Source: CBDDFQ01 sp965227035 (GTDB lineage Bacteria; Pseudomonadota; Gammaproteobacteria; Burkholderiales; Burkholderiaceae_C). From it: DNA of 64,000 nt. The notes below the pieces were generated by a model. That model was not told where the DNA came from. It did no database searches and saw only the letters and a list, made by a program, of their open reading frames with translations. The stretch's first letter is position 1. The number at the start of each line of letters is the position of its first letter. Both the position numbers and the translations under genes were made by a program. The DNA lies in NCBI GenBank assembly GCA_965227035.1, contig OZ245724.1, positions 2,294,001 to 2,358,000 on the forward strand, read 5' to 3'. This document shows positions 58,700 to 64,000 of this stretch, in pieces.

Positions 58700-60082
58700 T
58701 CAGTGAGCCGCAGCTTCGAACTTCGCGTCGGGCTTCACACTGCGGAGAAGTTCGAGCATTGCCTTTTCGATCCTGTGCATGGCTTCCTCGGTATGTCCTT
58801 CGAAACGAAGAACAAGAACCGGCGTGGTGTTCGACGCGCGAATCAGACCGAAGCCATCCGGCCAATCGACGCGCACACCGTCTATCGTGTTGATCTTTGC
58901 AGGCGCATCGAACTTCGCGGATTCGATCAGCTTGGCAACCACCTCGTGCGGCTCGCCTTCGGCGCACTTCACGTTGAGTTCCGGTGTCGAAAAGCTGGTG
59001 GGCAGTGCATCGAGCACCGCATTCGCATCCGGGCTTTTGCTCACGATTTCGAGCAGACGGCAGCCTGCATAAGTGCCGTCGTCGAAGCCGTACCAACGTT
59101 CCTTGAAGAAGATGTGTCCGCTCATCTCGCCACCGAGCGGCGAGTTCACTTCACGCATCTTCGCCTTGATGAGCGAATGGCCGGTTTTATACATCACAGC
59201 CTTGCCACCAGCCGCCTCGATTGCCGGCGCCAGGCGCTGCGAACACTTCACGTCGAAGATGATCTGCCCGCCGGGAACCCGCGATAGAACATCCTGTGCG
59301 AACAGCATCATCTGGCGATCAGGGTATATGTTGTTGCCCTCGCGGGTCACGATGCCGAGTCGGTCGCCATCGCCATCGAAAGCCAGACCGAGCTCGGCGC
59401 CGGAAGTCTTGAGCTTGGCGATCAGGTCGCGCAGGTTTTCGGGCTTGCTCGGGTCGGGATGATGGTTCGGAAAATTCCCGTCGACCTCGCTGAACAGTTC
59501 GATCACTTCGCAACCGATGGCACGGAAGATGTCCGGAGCCGATGCGCCGGCAATGCCGTTGCCGCAATCGACGACTACTTTCATGGGACGAGCCAGCTTG
59601 ATATCGCTTGCGATGCGCTTGCTGTAATCGGCCGAGATGTCCACCTTCGTTACCGACCCGCCGTCTTTCAAAACCCACGACTCGGACTCCATCGTTTTGC
59701 GAAGAGCCTGGATTTCGTCGCCGTAAATGGCTCGGGTCGCCATGACCATCTTGAAGCCGTTGTAGTCCTTGGGGTTGTGACTTCCGGTGACCTGAATGCC
59801 GCTGGTGGCAAGCGTGCTCGCTGCGAAATACAGCTGAGGCGTAGTCACTGCGCCTACATCGATGACTTCGATGCCTGCTTCCATCAGACCTTCGATGAGT
59901 GCAGCGACCAAAGACGGCCCGCTCAAACGACCGTCGCGGCCGATCGCCACTTTTTTCTCGCCCAGCGCAAACGCGGCCGTCCCGAATGCCCGACCCAACC
60001 CCAGCGCAACCTGCTCGTCGAGAGTAGACGGCACGATGCCGCGAATGTCGTAAGCCTTGAAAATGGATGAGTTGATTTGCAC
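58700..60082 (-). CDS. Phosphomannomutase/phosphoglucomutase (AlgC/ManB type)
   Basis: A 460-residue alpha-D-phosphohexomutase supplying mannose-1-phosphate or glucose-1-phosphate for surface polysaccharide. It starts at GTG 60082, with AAAGGA 8 nt upstream. The phosphoserine loop TGSHNPKDYNG has Ser101, the metal loop is FDGDGDRLG, the sugar loop GGEMSGH is present, and the C-terminal phosphate loop contains RASNTTPVLVLRFEGH. The unit with waaA links it to lipopolysaccharide synthesis. Confidence 0.93.
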   Translation of the reverse strand: MQINSSIFKAYDIRGIVPSTLDEQVALGLGRAFGTAAFALGEKKVAIGRDGRLSGPSLVAALIEGLMEAGIEVIDVGAVTTPQLYFAASTLATSGIQVTGSHNPKDYNGFKMVMATRAIYGDEIQALRKTMESESWVLKDGGSVTKVDISADYSKRIASDIKLARPMKVVVDCGNGIAGASAPDIFRAIGCEVIELFSEVDGNFPNHHPDPSKPENLRDLIAKLKTSGAELGLAFDGDGDRLGIVTREGNNIYPDRQMMLFAQDVLSRVPGGQIIFDVKCSQRLAPAIEAAGGKAVMYKTGHSLIKAKMREVNSPLGGEMSGHIFFKERWYGFDDGTYAGCRLLEIVSKSPDANAVLDALPTSFSTPELNVKCAEGEPHEVVAKLIESAKFDAPAKINTIDGVRVDWPDGFGLIRASNTTPVLVLRFEGHTEEAMHRIEKAMLELLRSVKPDAKFEAAAH

Positions 60083-60284
60083 GTTCGATGTCCTTTGATT
60101 TCGCGTCTGGCAAGGCGCTGCCGAATTGTAGGGGGACACCCCCAAGACATCCTGTCGGATAAAACCGCGTAAACGATGGGTGGCGACCGTAAGAACGGGC
60201 CTCGCGACGACGAACACCCGCGAACGGTTCAGACCGGACAAGATTCGGAGTGTTCGGTCACGCACGGTGCGTATGATCCGCCCC

Positions 60285-61196
60285 ATGAGTAATGCAGGCC
60301 AATCCACCGCCAAGCCCTGGGTCGTGGATTTCATTCTTTTGTCGGCCCTTTGGGGCGTTTCTTTTCTTTTCATGCGAATCTGCGCACCCGCGTTCGGCCC
60401 GTTCATGACGGCCTGGTTGCGTGTGCTGATCGGCGGTGCGTTGCTGGTGCCGATGATGTTCGCGAGAGGCCTCGGACCGGATTTCAGACGCCACTGGAAG
60501 GGAGCTTTCGTAGTCGGCCTATTCAATTCGGCAATCCCTTTCGGCTGCTTCGCCTACGCACTCCTCACGATTCCCAGCGGGCTGTCGGCCATCTTGAATG
60601 CGACCGTGCCGCTCATGGGCGCGCTGGTCGCCTGGGTCTGGTTCAGCGAGCGTCCGTCGTTCTGGCGAACCTGCGGTCTTGCCGTCGGGTTTCTCGGTGT
60701 GCTGATGCTGGCGTGGGACAGGACCAGCTTCGCCCACGGGGGATTCGATCTTGCGAGCGGTGTCGCATTGGGCCTGTGCATGATCGCCACACTGAGCTAC
60801 GGACTTGCGGCGAACTTCGCCAAGAAATATCTCGCGGGCATCGATCCCACCGTGACCGCGGGCGGAAGCCTGATCGGTGCAGTTCTTGTTCTGTGCATCC
60901 CTGCACTTGCCACTATTCCAGTCGCGATGCCGAACGCCTACGCTTGGGCCGCATTAGTCGCCAGCGGCTTGCTCTGCACCGGCCTTGCGTACATTCTTTA
61001 TTTCAGGCTGGTCGAAAACGCCGGGGCGCCAAAGGCGCTGGCTGTGACGTTCATGGTTCCGGTCTTCGCAGTGATATCGGGAGCCCTATTTTTGAGCGAG
61101 GAAGTCACGCTCTGGATGGTGCTGTGCGGTATGGTGATTTTGGTCGGCGTGCTGCTCTCGACCGGTGTGCTGCCACGCCAGCAGCGGGTGGGCTGA
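60285..61196 (+). CDS. EamA/DMT family transporter
   Basis: A 303-residue drug/metabolite exporter-type membrane protein with about ten helices in two EamA repeats (first from WVVDFILLSALWGVSFLFMR, second from LGLCMIATLSYGLAANFAKK). I start at ATG 60285; ATG 60273 is possible. Substrates of this family range from amino acids to nucleosides. It is divergent from the phosphomannomutase gene across about 200 nt, which shows no other gene. Confidence 0.92.
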   Translation: MSNAGQSTAKPWVVDFILLSALWGVSFLFMRICAPAFGPFMTAWLRVLIGGALLVPMMFARGLGPDFRRHWKGAFVVGLFNSAIPFGCFAYALLTIPSGLSAILNATVPLMGALVAWVWFSERPSFWRTCGLAVGFLGVLMLAWDRTSFAHGGFDLASGVALGLCMIATLSYGLAANFAKKYLAGIDPTVTAGGSLIGAVLVLCIPALATIPVAMPNAYAWAALVASGLLCTGLAYILYFRLVENAGAPKALAVTFMVPVFAVISGALFLSEEVTLWMVLCGMVILVGVLLSTGVLPRQQRVG

Positions 61197-61214
61197 CGAA
61201 ACGAGGGTTTCGAT

Positions 61215-61493
61215 TTATTGCTGCAACGACTGCCAGTCGGTATCGGCGATGGTCGGCGCCGTGGGCTCCGATTTTTCCTTGATCAGATATTCATCGACGA
61301 ATACGCGTCCAGCGCCGACCGCAGCGGCAAGCGCTTGGCCCTCATCGGCAAAGTTACCGGGCACCTGCTTTTCGCAGAGCGTCTTGTCATGCGTAACACG
61401 CATCTTGAACACAGCGTAAATCCCGATCCAGCTGTGCGTACCCACACGGCGCGCGTGCGGGTAAATTTTGAAATGCTCGTTATAAATCAGCAC
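61215..61493 (-). CDS. Conserved small protein of unknown function
   Basis: A 92-residue protein that I cannot name. It starts with GTG 61493, backed by GGAG 6 nt upstream, and begins LIYNEHFKIYPHARRVGTHSWIG. It is soluble, has aromatic beta-strand-like N-terminal residues and an Ala-rich helix (ADEGQALAAAVGAGRVFVDEYLI), like the small one-domain proteins often seen in Burkholderiales. A perfect 16-bp palindrome lies 62 bp upstream, suggesting specific control. It ends 18 nt from the convergent transporter gene. Confidence 0.7.
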   Translation of the reverse strand: MLIYNEHFKIYPHARRVGTHSWIGIYAVFKMRVTHDKTLCEKQVPGNFADEGQALAAAVGAGRVFVDEYLIKEKSEPTAPTIADTDWQSLQQ

Positions 61494-61554
61494 TTGAAAC
61501 TCCAGGCGATTTACAAAGTATGAATCACCCGGAGGTCAGTAACAAGGCAAGTAG

Positions 61555-61570
61555 CTGTCATATATGACAG
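61555..61570 (-). promoter_or_regulatory. Perfect palindrome CTGTCATATATGACAG
   Basis: A 16-bp perfect palindrome in the 128-nt spacer before the small gene at 61215-61493. It contains a TATAT core that might be part of a -10 box, so a bound dimer would block transcription. The regulator is unknown. Confidence 0.55.
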
Positions 61571-61621
61571 GTAAATCCCTTAGATGTGAATTGCGTCGCG
61601 CTGGCGCAGCAGTCCTTCGAC

Positions 61622-62260
61622 TTACATGGGCGGCGCGAAGCCGTTTCTGCCGGTCAGAATGCGCAGAGCGGTGGGCTTACCGGCACGTTCGGTAGCGGTA
61701 ATGACGACCTTCGCGCCGGGAACCAAAAGGGACTTGTCGGCTGGCTTGAAGGTCACGACCGGAACGCTTTCCGGCACGTTCAGGATCTTTTCGCCATCCT
61801 TGTATTTCAGTGTCAGCTTGCGGCCCTTGGGAGCGCTCGCCAGATCGGCCACAGTAGCGTTCGTCATCGTGCTTTCAGGCTGGAGATCCCAGGGGAAATG
61901 CCCTTCGCCGGTTCCACGAGCCGCTTCGGGAAAAACAAGTACCTCGAGCGCCTCCAGGGTGCCGTCCTTGTTGGGCATGGCTGCAGTGCCGATGTAGCTG
62001 CCGGGCTTGATGTCGGCAAGTGCAATCGGCACGACTTCACTGATGCCCACGTTGTCCGCCAAGGCGAGAGCGATGGTTTCGCCGCGACGCTCCTTGATGG
62101 TCACCGTGGTGGCGTCGACGCTTTCGATGGTGCCGCGCAGGCGGACGGTGGGTGCGGGAGGAGCGGAAGGCGCGGTAGGAGCGCTTTGCGCGAATGCGGT
62201 GGAGGCGACGAGGGTGGCCGCTACTGCAAGGGCCAGATTCCGGGAAATGGTTTTTAGCAT
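61622..62260 (-). CDS. Secreted protein of unknown function (DUF5666-like beta-rich)
   Basis: A 212-residue exported protein with a signal peptide (MLKTISRNLALAVAATLVAS, cleavage after AFAQ), an Ala/Pro-rich linker, and two beta-rich segments. One is VRLRGTIESVDATTVTIKERRGE; the other resembles LLVPGAKVVITATERAGKPTALRI. This pattern matches small OB-like DUF5666 domains. It is probably periplasmic. It is divergent from the monooxygenase operon. No function can be assigned. Confidence 0.85.
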   Translation of the reverse strand: MLKTISRNLALAVAATLVASTAFAQSAPTAPSAPPAPTVRLRGTIESVDATTVTIKERRGETIALALADNVGISEVVPIALADIKPGSYIGTAAMPNKDGTLEALEVLVFPEAARGTGEGHFPWDLQPESTMTNATVADLASAPKGRKLTLKYKDGEKILNVPESVPVVTFKPADKSLLVPGAKVVITATERAGKPTALRILTGRNGFAPPM

Positions 62261-62409
62261 GGTGTTTGACCGGTTGTTGGATTTGACGGCCCACTATAGG
62301 CTGTACTACGAAATACCGCAGGCTTCCTTCCCCCTTCAGATGCGTTAAGGGTGAATCGGTTACCTATTCGCCGACTTCCGCAAACGCACCGGGCCACCTT
62401 TCCGATTTA

Positions 62410-62425
62410 CCGATGATGTCATCGG
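62410..62425 (+). promoter_or_regulatory. Inverted repeat CCGATGA-TG-TCATCGG upstream of the monooxygenase
   Basis: A perfect 7-bp-arm inverted repeat in the 265-nt divergent spacer 62261-62525, 100 bp before the monooxygenase start. An imperfect hairpin (CCTTTCTC...GAGAAGG, about 62477-62499) follows in the leader. No other gene is seen in this spacer, which must also carry the promoter of the secreted-protein gene. Confidence 0.5.
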
Positions 62426-62525
62426 ATGTTCGAGATTCACTTTTTAATGTCCTGAGCCTACATTCTCGGCAAGCGCCTTTCTCCTCGACGAGAAGGGAAA
62501 TCGAACGGAGACAAGAAGGAATTTC

Positions 62526-63716
62526 ATGCGTGTCGTGATCATCGGGGCCGGACTCGGCGGCCTGTCTGCTGCCCTCGCCCTCATCAAACGCGGCTTCGAC
62601 GTGCAGGTGCTCGAGCAGGCCAAACAACTGGGCGAAATCGGGGCGGGTATTCAGATCAGCCCGAATGGAGCGCGGGTGTTTTCGGCACTCGGCATCGAAA
62701 GCCAGATCGAAGCCATTGCCTCGGAGCCGGCCGGCAAACGGGTTCGTCTCTGGAGCACCGGGCAAACCTGGAACCTGTTCGACCTCGGCGCCGTGTCCCG
62801 CGAACGCTACGGGTTCCCGTACCTGACCATGCATCGCGGCGATTTGCACGCCATCCTGGTGGAGGCAGTACGCGCCCTCAAACCCGATGCGATTCGACTC
62901 GACACTCGCGTTGATGACATTCGCGATGACGGCTCCAGCGTGAAGATTTTCAGCGGCGAACGCGAAGTAGCGACTGCCGATTTCGTGATCGGCGCGGACG
63001 GTGTGCATTCGCAGGTGCGGCAAAAGCTTTTCGGCGACGACCAGCCGCGCTTCTCGGGAATCATCGCGTGGCGTGGCGTTATCGAAACCAAGAAGCTGCC
63101 GGAGCATCTGCGTGTGCCGTATGGCTTCAACTGGGTCGGACCCGGCAAGCATGTCATTCACTACCCGATGCGCAGCAACAACCTGGTGAACTTCGTCGGC
63201 GCGGTCGAGCAGAGCCGCAGCTGGGAAGTGGAATCGTGGTCGCAAAAAGGAAGCACCGAAGATTGCCTGAAGGACTTCGCGGGCTGGCATGAAGATGTGC
63301 AAACACTGATCAAGGCAATCGACGTGCCGTACAAGTGGGCCATGATGATTCGCGACCCGATGAAGACCTGGACCAAAGGTCGCATCACGCTGCTCGGCGA
63401 CGCATGCCATCCGACCCTGCCCTTCCTGGCGCAGGGCGCAGTGATGGCGCTGGAAGACGGATTCCTGCTCGCAAGATGCCTGGCCGAATACGGCGGTGAC
63501 ATTCAGCAGGCCACGGCTGCTTATGAAAAAGCACGAGTCGATCGCACCGCGAAAATCGTCGAAGGCGCGAATGCCAATGCCAAGCGTTTTCACAATCCCG
63601 AACTCGCGAATGCAGCGGGCGCGGCCGCGTATGTCGATCGCGAGTGGACAGAAGCTCGGGTGAAAGAACGCTACGAATGGCTGTTCGAATACAACGTGGA
63701 GACGCTCCCGCTATGA
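62526..63716 (+). CDS. FAD-dependent aromatic monooxygenase (3-hydroxybenzoate 6-hydroxylase/salicylate hydroxylase-like)
   Basis: A 396-residue class A flavoprotein hydroxylase. It has GAGLGGLSAALAL at residues 7-19, the DG motif region IGADGVHSQVRQ near 158, and the second FAD motif GDACHPTLPFLAQGA at 291-305. Such enzymes hydroxylate phenolic acids, nicotinate analogues or urate with NAD(P)H and O2. Purine-rich GAAGGA precedes the ATG. Its stop overlaps the next gene, so a ring-modifying pathway begins here and runs out of the window. Whether it supplies the cupin dioxygenase at 52-1206 is unknown. Confidence 0.92.
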   Translation: MRVVIIGAGLGGLSAALALIKRGFDVQVLEQAKQLGEIGAGIQISPNGARVFSALGIESQIEAIASEPAGKRVRLWSTGQTWNLFDLGAVSRERYGFPYLTMHRGDLHAILVEAVRALKPDAIRLDTRVDDIRDDGSSVKIFSGEREVATADFVIGADGVHSQVRQKLFGDDQPRFSGIIAWRGVIETKKLPEHLRVPYGFNWVGPGKHVIHYPMRSNNLVNFVGAVEQSRSWEVESWSQKGSTEDCLKDFAGWHEDVQTLIKAIDVPYKWAMMIRDPMKTWTKGRITLLGDACHPTLPFLAQGAVMALEDGFLLARCLAEYGGDIQQATAAYEKARVDRTAKIVEGANANAKRFHNPELANAAGAAAYVDREWTEARVKERYEWLFEYNVETLPL

Positions 63717-64000
63717 GCACAGCGATCGCAAAACTTGCGCCGGTGATCTACGGCAACGGACCGCACAAAGCCATTGTCATGAACGGATGGATGGGGTCGG
63801 CGTCGCACTGGCAGACCATGCTCGATGCGATGGATCTGTCGCAGGTGCACATCGCCGTTTTCGAGTACCGGGGCTACGGAACACGTCGCGATGATGCAGG
63901 CCGATTCACATTCAAGGAAGCGGCCGAAGACGTGATCGGACTTGCAGACAAACTGCGTTGGGACAAGTTCGCGCTCATCGGGCAATCGATGGGCGGAATG
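63713..64000 (+). CDS. Alpha/beta hydrolase (partial, cut by the window end)
   Basis: The first 96 codons of an alpha/beta-hydrolase. It begins MSTAIAKLAPVIYGNGPH, has an oxyanion-hole type NGWMGSASHW, and reaches the nucleophile elbow GQSMGG near residue 93. It overlaps the monooxygenase stop by 4 nt. In such operons the enzyme often hydrolyses a ring-fission product or an enol-lactone; the rest lies beyond base 64000. Confidence 0.85.
   Translation, partial: MSTAIAKLAPVIYGNGPHKAIVMNGWMGSASHWQTMLDAMDLSQVHIAVFEYRGYGTRRDDAGRFTFKEAAEDVIGLADKLRWDKFALIGQSMGGM

Noticed and set aside
1..64000. tRNA, rRNA, CRISPR arrays, insertion sequences
   Set aside because: No spacer holds a cloverleaf-like sequence with a GTTCGA loop, no regular repeat-spacer array exists, and no transposase-like frame is present.

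Overview
The window is one contiguous, gene-dense stretch of a proteobacterial chromosome, most likely from a betaproteobacterium of the order Burkholderiales. The reasons are the Bug-type tricarboxylate receptor, the DUF1631 protein beside ettA, the edd-eda pair, the run tetR / L-isoaspartate methyltransferase / rhodanese / tolC / waaA / phosphomannomutase, and the large share of catabolic ABC and Bug uptake systems. I saw no rRNA, tRNA, CRISPR array, insertion sequence or prophage. No gene-free stretch exceeds 300 bases; the longest are 29255-29537 and 62261-62525.

Layout. (1) 52-9947, plus strand: a catabolic cluster with a gentisate-dioxygenase-like cupin, an LVIVD-repeat protein, a RidA protein, a glutathione transferase, an SsuBCA/TauABC-type ABC importer, an aldehyde dehydrogenase and a GMC oxidoreductase. 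It ends in the decayed remnant of a D-2-hydroxyacid dehydrogenase. (2) 9990-12585, minus: class II aldolase, Bug receptor and a FadR-type GntR regulator. (3) 12704-18110: rluA, a universal stress protein, a 2-oxoglutarate/Fe(II) dioxygenase, a luciferase-like monooxygenase, NDH-2 and a voltage-gated-type ion channel. (4) 18273-24665, plus: a polar amino-acid ABC importer, a lipoprotein glycerophosphodiesterase, an S58-type autoproteolytic peptidase and a TAXI-type receptor. (5) 24707-36851: DUF1631, ettA, rhlE, gloA, eda, edd, a ChaC-like cyclotransferase, pdxH and an AEC transporter. (6) 36951-40090, minus: a ZnuD-like TonB receptor, a small His-rich membrane protein and msrA. (7) 40154-54081, minus: one very compact operon of about 14 kb and 13 genes (GntR/UTRA regulator, five-gene branched-chain-type ABC importer, aconitase-family hydratase pair, HyuB and HyuA, an isochorismatase-fold protein, a fumarate-reductase-like flavoprotein, an isocitrate-lyase/PEP-mutase-type lyase). 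(8) 54267-60082: tetR, pcm, rhodanese, tolC, waaA, phosphomannomutase. (9) 60285-64000: a DMT exporter, two small poorly known genes, and the start of an aromatic-ring-hydroxylation operon cut by the window end.

The most interesting unit is region 7. The hydratase pair has the short subunit sizes and an altered specificity loop that argue against leucine biosynthesis. The lyase at the end is of the methylisocitrate / dimethylmalate lyase family. The isochorismatase-fold protein has glycine where the amidases of the fold carry their nucleophilic cysteine. I read the unit as an undescribed route that imports an organic acid or cyclic amide, activates it with ATP (HyuAB), converts it to a substituted maleate, hydrates it and splits it to central metabolites. 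The substrate cannot be read from the sequence.

Several genes have clear candidate operators: inverted repeats upstream of both GntR genes, of tetR, of the small gene at 61215-61493 and of the flavin monooxygenase. Strong intrinsic terminators follow rhlE and the TonB receptor gene.
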